This document shows positions 34,561 to 46,299 of a DNA stretch of 64,000 nucleotides, piece by piece. A model generated the notes under the pieces. That model was not told the origin of the DNA, made no database searches, and saw only the letters and a list, made by a program, of their open reading frames with translations. This stretch comes from Diogma glabrata (Eukaryota > Arthropoda > Insecta > Diptera > Cylindrotomidae). Position numbers and translations under genes: made by a program. The stretch covers positions 160,991,058 through 161,055,057 of the forward strand of contig OY856188.1 in NCBI GenBank assembly GCA_963693315.1, written 5' to 3'. Position 1 is the first letter of the stretch, and every line of letters starts with the position of its first letter.

Positions 34561-35791
34561 CATATTATGGAAAATGTTTTTATATTATATGTGCAATTTT
34601 GCCTTAAATTTCTTCTTTCCGTTGATTTTATATTTTATATGTTTTATGACCTATCTGAACGGTTAGTTTGTGTATGCAATGAAAAAGGTTGCATCCGAAT
34701 AAACTGAATTTCTTTCACTTGAGTTTAAGTGAGTGATTGAACAAATTTTAGAAAAATGGTTTTGTTTTTGTTGTCGCCTACAGAGTTTTTACATCAAACA
34801 ATAAGTTTGCAAAATGTCGTTAATAATTTCAAGTTATCGTAAGTTGTATTTAAGTTTTTTAAAACACTATAAGATTACCATTTCCAGCCTTTACAGAAAT
34901 ATATAAATGTTATGCGCTTTGGCAGTGTGGTTAGCTGGTTGTGTGGGCTTAAAATCACAACCACTATCCTCCCTGCTGCGGCGATACGCATTGTTCACCG
35001 CTATTTAACTAAGCCAAATAATTATATTCAGGTTGTGATTTTCCTAAATATATTTATTCAAGCAATAAAATTAAAACACTTCCAGTATTATAGTTAAAAC
35101 GAAAATATGTGTTCACTGAATTCAAGTATATGCAGAAAAGCAGCTTTCTATTGCGCACTCAACTCTACCTATATGAGTCTTTTTTTCATATAGTGAAGTC
35201 AATGGACATGAAATACGGTAAAACTGTATAATTCTTACAAGCAAAACCGATTTTAACAAAAATTTGGATTTAAGCTCTTCGTTCCCTCTACTTCAAAGTT
35301 GACCAAGTGCCGGTGGTTGCTTAATTTGTTTAAGGGTCAAAACAACCCCTAATCGAAAATAATTTTAGATTTGTAGATTAAAGCTTGTGATCGATTGAAA
35401 TCATTTTTAAATAAGTTGAATGAAGGTTAATTGTTATTAAGGGATATAATTTATGATTTATAAAACATTTTTTACCCCTAAAAGCCACCCCCTAGAGTAA
35501 ATATCATTAAAAAATAATGGTGGAAAATGATATTTATTCAGCAATTTTAAATAATTTAATATCATAGTAATAATAAATGAAGATATACTGTTTTAATTTT
35601 ATGATCATTTATTTATAAGTTTTAACCCTTATTGAAAACCACCCCTTTAAAAAAAATTAAAAATTACAGCTAAATTTTTTTTTAAATTCAAAATATAATA
35701 CTTCTATTATCTTATTATTATTGGAAATAGATGTATGTTTTAACAATTTTTAAAAAACAACCCCTACTGATAAAAGTTTGCAATATTTATT
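34561..35791. other. AT-rich intergenic DNA, no gene seen
   Basis: A segment at 34915-34990 (GCTTTGGCAGTGTGGTTAGC, GGTTGTG...CACAACC) faintly resembles a tRNA fold but lacks a clear B box. Not called. Confidence 0.4.
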
Positions 35792-36450
35792 TTAATTATT
35801 TCCACACTCCTCTTCCTTTTCCTTTTCATCCTCATTCCTTGCCGCGTCCACCTCATCTTCGTCTTCCTCTTCGTCCTCCTCTAGGTCCCTAATTGGAGCA
35901 CTGTTTTGACAATTGTCTCCGCTGCATATTAAACATGTCGAATTGCAGAAAAGTCCTACTTTTCGGTAACCGCACGCTGAACCGCATCCTTTTTTACAGC
36001 TACAAAAAATCATTTTCAACAGCTCTTCAGGTGCAGGTTGATTTGGAGTTTTTATTGGATGTAATACTCCTTCAATATTAACCCAACCTCAATCAAGTGG
36101 ATTAATATTTTTATTTCCTAGCTATAACTGGGTTTGTAAGTAAACTCTTTTTATGTGCTCATTTAAAGCACCAATTGTTGGAACGAGCGAGGAAAACTTA
36201 ACTGCATTTTTTTCGTCTGGCCTTTAGAAATGATTCATGTCTCATTTTTTCTAGATATGCAGGTAAGTCTACCACCTTTTCCAATTTGTTCAATTGCGTG
36301 TCCTTTGGCAGTCCGTACAACATTACAGTACAGTACTACGACCAGCATGCAAAATCTCGTCTGCGGTTGCAAGATCATTGTAAAAAATCTGCGCTTTTTC
36401 TCTTACGTCCTTATGTTTCTCTAACGTCCTTATGTCGTTTCCTAATCTTC
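35792..36450 (-). pseudogene. Decayed CXC (tesmin/TSO1-like) domain protein
   Basis: The last frame (35792-36019) encodes a compact cysteine cluster, CSCKKGCGSACGYRKVGLFC, followed by CNSTCLICSGDNCQN and then an acidic tail of Glu/Asp. This spacing is the CXC type seen in tesmin/TSO1 proteins and in many multi-copy arthropod proteins. Upstream on the same strand, in partly shifted frames, LVPTIGALNEHIKRVYLQT (about 36120-36190), MLYGLPKDTQLNKLEKVV and FYNDLATADEILHAG (about 36320-36400) continue what I recall as the same uncharacterised, probably transposon-associated family. Frameshifts and stops separate the pieces, so it is a pseudogene. CXC motifs bind DNA in characterised proteins. The role of this family is unknown to me. 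Confidence 0.6.
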
Positions 36451-36574
36451 AACGGTTTTTGGAACGTTTTTTGTCCCAAGGACAAAATTAGTAACAACAT
36501 GAAAACTGTTGGATTTGGAAGAAAAGTTGTACGTAAAAAGGTTTATAACTTTTGTATAAGCCATTGTTTCACAT

Positions 36575-36800
36575 AACGGTTTTTCGTTTTTAATTTTTAT
36601 TTCCCACAAAAATTTTTTTTCACACAGTTTGGTGGAAACTTACCTTATTATGTCCTTAATACGCTGTAATAAATATTTTGACTTCAAAAAATTACAGCGT
36701 ATTAGGAACATAATAAGGTAAGTTTCCACGAAATTGTACGAACAAAAATTTTTTTTGTAGAAGATAAAAATTAAAAACGCAAAATTATTTTTTCTCGGTT
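36575..36800. repeat. Fold-back element
   Basis: A 39-nt arm starting GTGGAAACTTACCTTATTATG (about 36632-36670) is matched, with two mismatches, by its reverse complement ending at about 36729, around a ~20-nt AT-rich loop. Weaker inverted similarity continues outward (TTTTTAATTTTTAT blocks on both sides), giving arms of around 100 bp. No coding sequence. Confidence 0.85.
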
Positions 36801-37514
36801 TTTCTTTTATTCACAGCAAATTTTAGATTATTTGAAAAAATGATCTAACGAAAGAAATAGACCTTTTTATTACCTACTTTTTGTACTTAAAACTTTTTTC
36901 GATAGAAGGTCTAGTTTCAGTGAAAATCGTGGCAAAACATTTTCCACCCCTCGTAACTCGGATCACCTTTCATCTTTCATCTTTATCCAACAGTTTTCAT
37001 GCTGTTACTAATTTTTACCAATATTTTGCCTTTTTAAAAGGTTGTCTTTTTAAAAGGATCTGCACTGCACTGGTCTATGTATCAAATATCAAAAAATTTA
37101 GAAACATAATATTTAAATTTTAATTATTTACGTATTGATTTATTTTTTATAATATTAATGAACACTGTTTAATAATTTAATGATTTTTTGTACTTTAATA
37201 CACGGCTCACAACACTGACCTAAAATATAGGTATAATATGTATTCATCAATGCTCAAATATATGTGTTCTCATATCTGCAAAAAAATGTTATGAGTTTTT
37301 TATCCATAACTCCCTTAGTTTTTAAGCTAACAAGTAATTCAAAAAAACTTTTGTAGGTATTTTTAAGTTATAAGTTTATATAAATTAAATTTTTTTTAGT
37401 GCTTAGTTTTAAAAGGGCTTGCAGAAGTTACTGTTTACGAACATATGCAAACTGTAAACGGCCATATCTTACTTAATTTTTACCCTGAAGAAAAACAAAG
37501 GATACCAAAGCAAA
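36801..37514. other. AT-rich intergenic DNA, no gene seen
   Basis: No recognised coding or repeat content. Confidence 0.5.
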
Positions 37515-39185
37515 TTTAAAAAAAACATAACCTAGAATATATATTGAGCTAATATCCTTCAAATACTTTAATTAAAAGCTGGCCAATGTTGTAGATTTCA
37601 CGTAGTTCTAATTAAAAAAGTACTAAAGAAAGCAGTAGTATACCAACAAACATAAATTCTGTTGTTGTGGAAGAAAAAATTAAAAAAAAATTTTACCGGA
37701 AGTGATAAACCGGAAATTGGGATGCAGAACTGTTGTGAACCGTACTAAATGTTTATGTACCAAGTTCCATCCATTTCGGTTATCAGATACAGATGTTAAG
37801 TTTCCAGGTGCTCGGCGGACCACCTACCACTTTGTTCACTATCGCTAAAAAACTAATCAGTTCCTTGCCATACATGTTTGAATCTTTTTCCAAAGTATCA
37901 TCAAAATTGGTTAACGAACGAATGCTGTGTGCTGTGCTCGCAACAATCATTGAAAAAATGGTGACACAGTAAACAGGTGTTCGGGAGGCCCGCACCACTT
38001 TTTCCAATACTGTCCAAAAACTAATCAGTTCTTTGTCATTTAAGTCTGCATCTTTTTGGAAAGTTTCATTAAAATTGATTAATGAATGAAGTCTGTATGC
38101 TCCCAACAAACTTTAAAAGAAAGTGTGAAAAGTCAGCAGTTGTATGGTAGAGCCCACCACTTTGATTAATGTTTCCCAAAAGATGATAATTATCTTCTTA
38201 CAACTAATTGGAACCTTTTTCATAAGTTTCATCATAATTACTTCATCATTGTAGGCTGTAGTGTGCATAAACACACTGAAAAAAATTGAAAAATTACAAA
38301 AAAAAAATGTTTACCGGAAGTGAAAAACCGGAAGTTGGGATGCAGAACTATTGTGAACCGTACTAAATACTCATGTACTCATGCACAAGTTTCATCCAAT
38401 TCGATTATCAGGTACAGATGTTATAGAGCTTTAAAAAAACAGGTGCTTCAAGGACCCTACACCATTTTGTTCACAATCGCTTAAAAACTAATCAGTTCCT
38501 TGTCATACATGTTTGCATCTTTTTCCAAAGTGTCATCAAAATTCATTCACGAATGAATGTTTTATGCTCCCAACAAACCTAAAAACATTGTGGAAAAAAC
38601 CACCTGTTGTATGGTGGACCCCCAAACCCTTTATCCAATGTACTCCGCTCATAAAATATTTCTCATGTTACTTGAAAGCTATTACCAACGTTTCATAAAA
38701 ATCGATCGGTAATTGTAGGCTACAGTAGGGATAAACACCTGAAAAGAAATCTTTTTAACCGGAAGTGACTAACCGGAAGTTGGTATGCAGAAATATTGAA
38801 AACTGTACTGAAGCCTTATATACTAAGTTTCAATAAGATCATAAGCCGGGATTAGAAGTTATTCAAAATTTAAGCTTAGAGGTGTTCGGGAGACCCTCCG
38901 CCATTTTGTCCAAATTTGAAATGAATTCAGATCTTCCGTTTTCAAGTAAACTTGTATCATTTGCCAAAGTTTCTTCAAGATCATATGCAGAAAGGTCACC
39001 CACACACCCATACACCCACACACCCACACACAGACGTACACCAACATTTTTATTGGCTATTTAGATAGAGGATGGTCCAAAACAAAAGAAAAAACAAAAT
39101 TTGGGGTATGTTTTTTTTTAAGATTTTTTTTTCTCGATAGATTGCATTACTTCACACAATTTAAAATTATGGGGAAGTAAAAATA
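37515..39185 (-). repeat. Repeat family S, copy B (inverted)
   Basis: Minus-strand copy of the family: ACCGGAAGTGAAAAACCGG, CCACCTGTTGTATGGTGG and CATACATGTTTGCATCTTTTTCC are the complements of phrases in copies A and C. The outer boundary at 39153-39178 is the short inverted pair CTTCACACAATTTAAAATTATGGGGAAG. The other end stops short at about 37515, so the TGTGGTGAAG end seen in A and C is missing. A CACCCACACACC microsatellite at 38997-39036 corresponds to the GGGT run of copy C. Confidence 0.85.
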
Positions 39186-39689
39186 AAAAAGAACAAAAAA
39201 GAGATATTGGCCTAAGACACCTATGTACCAATTTTGGGGTCAATAAGTTAAGTAGTTTCTGAGATATCGTGTCCACAGATAGACAGAAACATTCGCATTG
39301 GTCCTCTTGAGTCTTGACTCCATATTTTGGGTCATAATTGACCAGCGGATCTGAAACACAAAGCGAAAGGAGTTATTGTCCTAAGATACCTATGGAACCT
39401 GTGTATTTTGAGTTAATACACAAACACACACATAACACAAATACACCCATATAAATTTTTGGACTCAAATATCTAAAAACTTGTTTGATAATTCTGGTTC
39501 TATTTAACTTTTTTAATTAAACTAATCTGATACATCCGCTTGGACCGTTTGAACTTGTTTAATTTTACGTAGAGGCTATATTTTAGTTAAAGGCACAGCA
39601 TTCAAAAATTCAGTACTCTATATACTGAGCGATGGGTCGATTATAGCTAATCAGAGGTTAATCAAATTAAAGGAAATTATATTTTATTT
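39186..39689. other. Non-coding DNA
   Basis: Contains two related phrases (GGCCTAAGACACCTATGTACC near 39210 and GTCCTAAGATACCTATGGAACC near 39380), an imperfect ~180-bp duplication. No gene. Confidence 0.45.
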
Positions 39690-39759
39690 AATTACTTCGG
39701 TCTGAAACTTCGGTCTGAAGTACATTCTCAGGAAAAAAGTGAAAAAGTAAAATAGTGAA
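39690..39759 (-). repeat. Dispersed repeat R, copy 3, left part
   Basis: ATTACTTCGGTCTGAAACTTCGGTC is the inverted end motif of R. The sequence leads into GTGAA immediately before the LTR and resumes with GTGAAATTCTTTTTGGC at 54945. Confidence 0.65.
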
Positions 39760-40109
39760 TGTTGATACCTCAACAGATAAAAATATATCAACCAATCCTG
39801 CTCAAATCAATAATGCATAATAATGCAAAATTGCATTAATATATATTAAATTAATTTTCAATAATAATAACCCAAGGACATTGATAATTCTTCGAAAAAA
39901 ATTTATAACAGATTTCGAAAGCTTGTTGCTTGGAAACAGGCTTGAGAAAGTTATAAAATTTTTGAGCATTTATCAATGTTCGAGGGTTATTCGGATAGAA
40001 AATTTTTTGCTAATTATAGAAAACATACAGAGCAAAAACAATTTATTTAAAGGTGCAATTGACAAAAGAACAATTAGAAAGTTTAATGAAGATCCAGACG
40101 TGTTAGTTT

Positions 40110-40950
40110 CTATAACTGATGAAGATATATTTCCACTACGCTTGTTGTTAATAATTTGATTATGATGTTCTTCGCAATATTCAAGTAGGGTTTTATTGAG
40201 TTGGCATTGTTGTGACCCGTAATTTTTATAAGCTCTTGCTCTTGTACACCACTTTTGCCTAATCGACTAATCGCGGTCGATCTATTGGAGTGATTAGTAA
40301 TTTTGTTTTCCTTGGTATTCCAATCGCTTTGGCAGACGATTTTGTCCAATTTTGAATCATATTTTTTCCAATGGGCATATTATCATACCAGTGACGATTT
40401 GTTCTTAGAAATAATCTGTTGGTTTTAATATTTGGGCCCCTTTTTGACATCAATTTTTTAAATAATCTGACAGGACAAACGTTGTTGTCGTTGTTTTCTA
40501 TTAAACATTTGCTTTCAGTACACATTCTTGAATCACCTTGGCAAGTCTTGCTGAATACAGTGTTATTATTCAACTCGATTTGTTACAGAACCATCGTTGT
40601 TTGATTCGATACAAAAAAAGTCAATCAAGGAAGCAGCAGCTTCCCCACCTCGCCAAGCTAATTCTAACGCGGTTATGTGATAGAATTCCCGTTACAGCCC
40701 CGCAGGGGTATTTTCATTCCATAAATTTATCATTTTCGTTATTTCTTCGGAACTTAATACTGCCGAACTTTGTTTCCTTTTACAGGGATCTGATTGCAGT
40801 TTTCGTCGTATAGCATCGCGGGCAGCTCGCGCTTGTTGAAATAGAACAGTTTTGAATGGATCTATAGCTGATATAACTGCGCTATTATAAATTTGCTGCG
40901 TGTTCTTAATATAATTTGGATTTCTTCCTTTTAGTCCAGAATCCTGTATA
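40110..40950 (-). pseudogene. Crypton recombinase, exon 2 (catalytic domain), degraded
   Basis: Encodes the catalytic tyrosine-recombinase domain. In order: IDPFKTVLFQQARAARDA, a KRKQSS block, LWNENTPAGL, then an in-frame TAA at about 40680, ELAWRGGEA with the first arginine, VFSKTCQGD, CPVRLFKKLMSKR, NIKTNRLFL, IGKNMIQNWTK, and finally NHSNR with the histidine and second arginine, ITGH, and PYL with the tyrosine nucleophile. One nonsense codon and two frameshifts (about 40574 near NRVE, and about 40300 before the NHSNR block) split it into three frames. The catalytic residues are all still legible. In an intact element the enzyme would excise and integrate the element by strand exchange. The copy is inactive. 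Confidence 0.85.
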
Positions 40951-41541
40951 CTCTAATTCAGATAAATCTTTCTACAAATCAATTGAATAAAACCTCCTTA
41001 TTTATAAGTGATAACAATGATGTAATTACAGAGTATTAAAACACCAGCCCGTTCTTGTAAAAGTTTTACTAATTGAATTATTCAATGTACATTAACTATT
41101 GGTACATAATTATTGGTTGAACATATAATTTAATTGTTGTACATACATGAATTATTCCTTGAACATACATGCTTATTTAGAGTTCATAAAATATATACAA
41201 TTATAATAATTTAGACACAGAATTATTTAAAATATTTTAAATCAGGAAAAAACTAACATTCTAATAAGAAGACAAATTTCTTAAAATCTGTATTTTTTAA
41301 AAACAAAAATCTCAATGACTGAAAAAAACAAAACTTTTTTTATGAATTTTGAAATGACTACTTGATGAAAAATAATTTTTATGAAAACTAACTAAGTAGA
41401 TAGAAAAAATTGTACCTGAAATTTTATTAATCTATTGCTAAAAGATTGAAACGAATTTAAAGAAGAATTTAAATTAAAAAAGTCACCACAGATCAATAAT
41501 AACTTTCATTTCTTTATAATATTTTTGTTGTAACAGCTTAC

Positions 41542-41780
41542 TTGTTAGGTTCCACGTGGTTTTGACCACCATCTTTTCTTCCCATGTTCACAGCCCAATC
41601 CTTTAAAATCGACGCCAATTCTTCTGCCGTCCGATTTACATCTAATTGATACTTTCTATCATTGCAAAAGTCCATAAATGCTTTCCATACAAATTTTTTA
41701 CTGTAAACGGTATTTTTTGGTATGTTTGATTCTATAATTTCATTAACATTCTCGTCAGTATTACAACCAAATCGTGACAT
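41542..41780 (-). pseudogene. Crypton recombinase, exon 1 (N-terminal domain)
   Basis: ATG at 41778-41780, opening with MSRFGCNTDENVNEII. This is the N-terminal core-binding part of an insect Crypton recombinase: NTVYSKKFVWKAFMDFCNDR, then the TAEELASILKDWAVNM motif and RKDGG. It ends at AACAA|GTAAGC, a strong splice donor (41541-41540). Continuing without splicing would hit a stop one codon later. An acceptor at about 40951 (TTAGAG|T) would restore the frame to exon 2. This exon itself shows no damage. Confidence 0.8.
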
Positions 41781-42140
41781 TTTGAAATATTAAATATTTG
41801 AAACGTCAAAACAACATGATAGAGTAAAAACAGCCCATGGGATCTGTTTTTAGTATAATGTTGTACTGATTGGTTGTTTTCAATCAGATGACTTCAAATT
41901 AATTGATTTCATTGGATTTCTACTTGAGCAAAAAATTTTCTTTATAATAACTTTATATAATTGTTAACGCAGCAAAAATTGCTTATTTAAAGAAAATGAA
42001 TTACCATAAATAAATAAGAAATATTTTAACATCAAACAAAATAATATGTTATTTTTCTTCATATACAAATCTTCCAGTAAAGCTAACTATCCAGCCCCCA
42101 CCAGTGAAAAGTGTGTTAGTTATTATTGAAAGTTTGTACA

Positions 42141-42153
42141 TGATCCTTCGAGC
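42141..42153 (+). other. Primer-binding site, tRNA-Tyr type
   Basis: TGATCCTTCGAGC directly after the LTR differs at one base from TGGTCCTTCGAGC, the complement of the 3' end of tRNA-Tyr. Priming of BEL/Pao elements by this tRNA would fit. Confidence 0.6.
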
Positions 42154-42212
42154 AAAATAAAGTGACCATTGATAGAAAAACAGTCAAACACTTTATTAAA
42201 ATTTATTTTACA

Positions 42213-43571
42213 ATGGACACAAAAGCTCTGTTCGACCAACAAGCAGAGACAACTGAAAATCTTAATCAGCTGGTTATCAACTATAAGAAGGATGGCAAAG
42301 GCAGAAAAACGTACGATTATTGTGAGAGAAAAAAACTTATAGTACAAAGGGTGTATGTAGAGTATCAACGGGTGGACGAAATATTAAGAACCACCAAAGG
42401 AATTGATACGAAGCATCCTTACTTCAAAGAACATCGGCTGAAGGTTTACCAATCATATGAGTACATAATGGCTGAACTAAAACAACAACAATCAGTGCCA
42501 GCACAGCAACCAAAAACGTATATGAAGAACAGCAGAATGCCGGTGTCTACTACCATGGAAAAACTTGAACTTATTCACCATGAAATAATTATGTCTTTAG
42601 AAAAGGAAGACGATGCAGGATATTTAAACCAACAACATATCTACGAATCTATTACTGATGAAGCAGAAGAAACATTAACTCTTCTGCAGCAATACATTAG
42701 TAGCAATAAGGTGGATATGGAAATAAACGAATCGAAAATCGATATTAAGCTTCCACAAATCGATTTTACTCGTTTTTATGGAGAATACAGCAAGTGGTCA
42801 TCATTTTGCGATCACTTTAAAAGATTTGTTCATGAAAATCCTAAATTGACTATAACTTATAAGATGTCTTTACTGAAATCCTACATAGGTGATGCAGCCA
42901 AAATTATAAGGCATTTGGAAACAACTGAGCAAAACTACAACACAGTTTGGGAAATTCTGGTAGCGAGATAACACAACAAAAGATTACTGATAACAAAATA
43001 CGTAAACACAATTTTATCTCTACCAGTTATTAACACAGAATCGGCTGCAGCTATCAGAAACCTGCATGATACATTAAGAGAATGTTTACATGCAATAAAC
43101 AACTTTGGAACAGATATTAGTTCTTGGAATGCAATTATCATTCCAATAATCACCAAAAAAATGGATTCCGAAACTCTTAGATTATAAGAAACAATACTCG
43201 CTAATCCTAGAGAAATTCAAACATTGGACGAATTTTTGAAATTTCTAGAGGGACGATTTCAATCACTTGAAGCTCTCTTCAACTCTAGAATAGCCGAAAG
43301 TATCTTCCAAAGCAGCAACAACCGCAACATTGGCTATTCAAACGCTTCAAATAATAATACTAATTCATCGACTAATAACAGTAAAGTAAAAGGGTTTCAT
43401 GCCGTAAATTCAAACGTCAACAATTGCCAACAATGTAGTGGAAGTCACCATATTGGGCAATGTCCAGCTTTTAATAAGTTATCAACAATTGAAAGAACAC
43501 AGCTGGTGAATTTATTGAAATTATGCAGAAAATGTCTTACCAGAGCAATGGCTACTGTAAATCTGCAATAA
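42213..43571 (+). pseudogene. BEL/Pao gag
   Basis: The likely start is the ATG at 42213 (MDTKALFDQ). The N-terminal ~165 residues are helical and charged. The conserved retrotransposon capsid-like domain follows: IDFTRFYGEYSKWSSFCDHF, then LLKSYIGDAAKIIRHLE and NYNTVWEIL, which is the DUF1759-like signature of BEL gag. Near the C-terminus NCQQCSGSHHIGQCPAF and LCRKCL represent zinc-knuckle cysteines for RNA binding. Two in-frame TAA codons interrupt the same frame, at 42969-42971 and 43185-43187, and the last knuckle (about 43545-43600) is disturbed by small frame changes before protease. Gag would form the particle that houses reverse transcription. This copy is inactive. Confidence 0.88.
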
Positions 43572-43583
43572 AATGTACAATGC

Positions 43584-44372
43584 ATGGGAAATCATCACAT
43601 ACTTCTACACACAGATAAATCACAAAATTATATAGTCATTGTTCAAGTTTGTAATCAAAATAATATTCAACCCAAATATCTTCGAGTATTAATAGATCCT
43701 GGGTCTCAAGCAACGTTTATAACAACAAAGGCGGCAAATGAATTGAAGATACAAGGACACCAAACGTTTGTTGAAGTAACTGGAGTTGCGGGAGCTAATG
43801 CTGGAATTGTACGAAAATCTGTGAATCTAGAACTACAACCTAGATTCCCATCTGCATTTAAGATGGAAATTAACGGTTTGGTTCTTGATGTTCTTACTAC
43901 CATCCTTCCAGAACAACATATAGATGGTAGAGAGTGGAATCATTTAAGCAATCTTATGTGGGCTGACCCAACTTATTACAAACCAAGTCCTATCGATGTG
44001 CTATTAGGGGCGAATCATTACTCAGAAATCATACTAGATGGCATAATTAAAGGTAATACATCAGAACCGATGGCTCAACAAAGAGAATTTGGTTGGATAG
44101 TATCAGGAAGGTATGGCAGCTCTAACCAAGGGCGAATAAAATCAATGGTTACTTCTATAGAAATAGACAACCAATTAAAGAAATTCTGGGAGATCGAAGA
44201 AGTGGTACCCAAACGAACTCTTACAACAGAAGAAAAAAAATGTGAAGAGCATTATAAATCAACACATAATTTAGGACGGATGGTCGATACATCGTTCGTA
44301 CTCCGTTTAAAGAAGATTACAAACCTTTGGGAGCATCTATCAACAGAGCCTTTGCACGGCTTCTACAGCTAG
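43584..44372 (+). pseudogene. BEL/Pao pol: protease region
   Basis: Begins in the HHILLH block that follows the gag zinc knuckle in this family. VLIDPGSQATFIT at about residues 35-47 is the aspartic protease active-site motif. Relatives usually have D-S-G or D-T-G, so the proline here is odd and may inactivate it. IDVLLGANHY and FGWIVSG further on are typical of the BEL-family segment leading into reverse transcriptase. The end of this frame (after about 44310) is out of register, because the proper continuation (PFKEDYKPLGAS) lies in the frame of the next entry, a one-base frameshift. Confidence 0.88.
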
Positions 44373-46267
44373 AGAAACGATTCGAGTTGTGTTCGGAATT
44401 TGGAAGATCGTACAAGAAATGCATGCAAGAATACATTGAGCTAGGACACATGCAACCAGTTACATCCAACAACAACGGATCGTATTATATTCCTCATCAT
44501 GCTGTGATTAAAGAAAACAGCTCAACAACCGAATTACGAGTTGTTTTTAACGCATCTGCTAAAACTACCAACGGTGCCAGCCATAATGACAACCAAATAA
44601 CTGGACCGACAATCCAACAAGATTTATTATCTATACTATTGAGATGGCGTAAACATAAATACGTGTATGGTGCCGATATTGAAAAAATGTATAGACAAAT
44701 TAAAATTCATGAAGATGATCAGCATTTCCAGAGATTATTGTGGCGCAATTCACCTACAGAAAAGGTTCAAGAATACCAACTTACTACAGTTACGTTTGGA
44801 ACAACCTCTGCACCATACTTAACCATCCGAACACTTCAACAGATTGCATACGATAACGAATTTAGATATCCATTAGCTTTGGAAATCATTCTCAATGATT
44901 TTTATGTTGATGATCTACTCTCTGGTAACGAAATAATCGAAGAAGCACTTATAACCCAACAGCAGCTTCTTGATTCTTTAAGCAGTGGCGGATTTAACCT
45001 GAGGAAATGGTTTGGAAATCACCCTATTATTTTATCAAATATACCAATTGAGTTTCAAGAAACAAAATCATATCAGATAAGACTCGATGATACAATAAAA
45101 ACGCTTGGAATAAGTTGGAACCCAACAACAGATACTTTTGAATTCAAGGTAACGATTCCGGATACAGAAATTATTACAACTAAACGAAAATTTCTTTCGG
45201 AATCATCAAAACTGTTTGATCCTCTTGGACGGCTTTCTCCTACAATCATTCAAGCCAAAATACTCCTCCAACAACTATGGTTGACTGGTGTTAGTTGGGA
45301 TCAACCACTGCCAGATAATGTAAATTCTAAATGGATTCTGTACAAACAGACATTACCTGCGCTAGAAAAACTAAAAATTCCGAGATGGGTCAATAACTTA
45401 AAATGTAATACACCTGAGTTACATGGTTTCTGTGATGCGTCAGAACTTGCATACGCAGCAGCAGTATATTTTTCAACCAAAGATGAGAAGGGATTAAAAA
45501 CATTCACCTTACTAACAGCTAAGACTAAGGTGGCGCCAATAAAAACAAAAATCACTCTTCCTAAATTAGAACTATGTGGAGCGTTGCTATTAGCCAAATT
45601 GTTACGAAATGTAGAACAAGCAATGCAAATTTCAAATATAAAAACATATGCTTGGAGTGATTCCACGATTGCATTAGCCTGGATAAGAGGTAGTCCAATG
45701 AGATGGAAAACTTTCGTTGCCAATCGAGTAACTGAAATACAACAACTTACTGATACTTCACAATGGAACCACGTTAAAACAGAAGACAACCCAGCAGATT
45801 GTGCTACTAGAGGAATTAATCCAGATAAATTAAGTGAACATCATTTATGGTGGAACGGACCAAATTGGTTAAAGGAAAATCAAGAAAAATGGCCAAAATT
45901 AACAACTGAATTAAAAATTGAAGATATTCCAGACACAAAAAAAACTGTGCTAACTACGATGATGACAACTGATCCATATAGTCTTCTTTGTACAAGATAC
46001 TCTAAATTAATAAAACTACAACGAGTTATAGCATACTGTCAGCGATTTATAAACCGACTTAGAAAAAAACAGTATCCGACGTCTCTAACCCTAACAATCA
46101 TAGAGATGGAGGAAGCTTTGCAGCGGATCGTAATAGCATTCCAATCTAAAAACTTTCATGAAGAAATATTACAACTAAAAACCAAAACGCATATCTCAAG
46201 TAAAAGTAAAATTCTTTCTTTGAGTCCGTTTCTAGACCAACAAGGAATACTACGGGTTAGGGGGTAG
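44315..46267 (+). pseudogene. BEL/Pao pol: reverse transcriptase and RNase H
   Basis: Carries an LTR-type reverse transcriptase: YIPHHAV, ELRVVFNASA, YGADIEKMYRQI with the first catalytic aspartate, FGTTSAPYLTIRTL, and YVDD at residues ~193-196. After a connection segment (FDPLGRLSP) comes RNase H: HGFCDASELAYAAAVYF near 45420, LPKLELCGALL, YAWSDSTIALAWI and NPADCATRG, all typical of BEL/Pao. About 640 codons are open without interruption, the best-preserved part of pol. It ends at TAG (46265-46267), just where relatives continue from RVGGR into the integrase. The downstream match is in another frame, so a frameshift lies here. Confidence 0.95.
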
Positions 46268-46299
46268 ATAACAAAATTCAACACTTTCATTTAATGAAA

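Larger units (their letters stand above)
39860..41940 (-). mobile_element. Crypton (tyrosine-recombinase DNA transposon)
   Basis: The LTR continues directly from AATTTTC at 39853-39859 to the sequence after a second AATTTTC at 41934-41940, which defines the insert precisely. The 7-bp direct repeat at the junctions is what a tyrosine recombinase joining a circular intermediate to a short matching site would leave. The interior encodes a Crypton-type tyrosine recombinase in two exons on the minus strand. Both termini recur in the short tandem elements at 31141-32346. Confidence 0.88.
39760..42140 (+). repeat. 5' LTR of the BEL/Pao element, split by a Crypton
   Basis: 39760-39859 matches the first ~100 bp of the 3' LTR, and 41941-42140 matches its last ~200 bp. 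The 2081 bp between them are the Crypton. The summed length of 300 bp agrees with the 304-bp 3' LTR. Confidence 0.92.

Noticed and set aside
34915..34990. tRNA-like sequence
   Set aside because: A GGTTGTG/CACAACC stem exists, but no B box or acceptor stem could be found.
37783..38109. 108-codon minus-strand frame
   Set aside because: It lies entirely within repeat S copy B, with the same phrases as non-coding copies A and C.
39881..40159. 92-codon plus-strand frame
   Set aside because: Opposite strand of the Crypton recombinase end and its terminal region.
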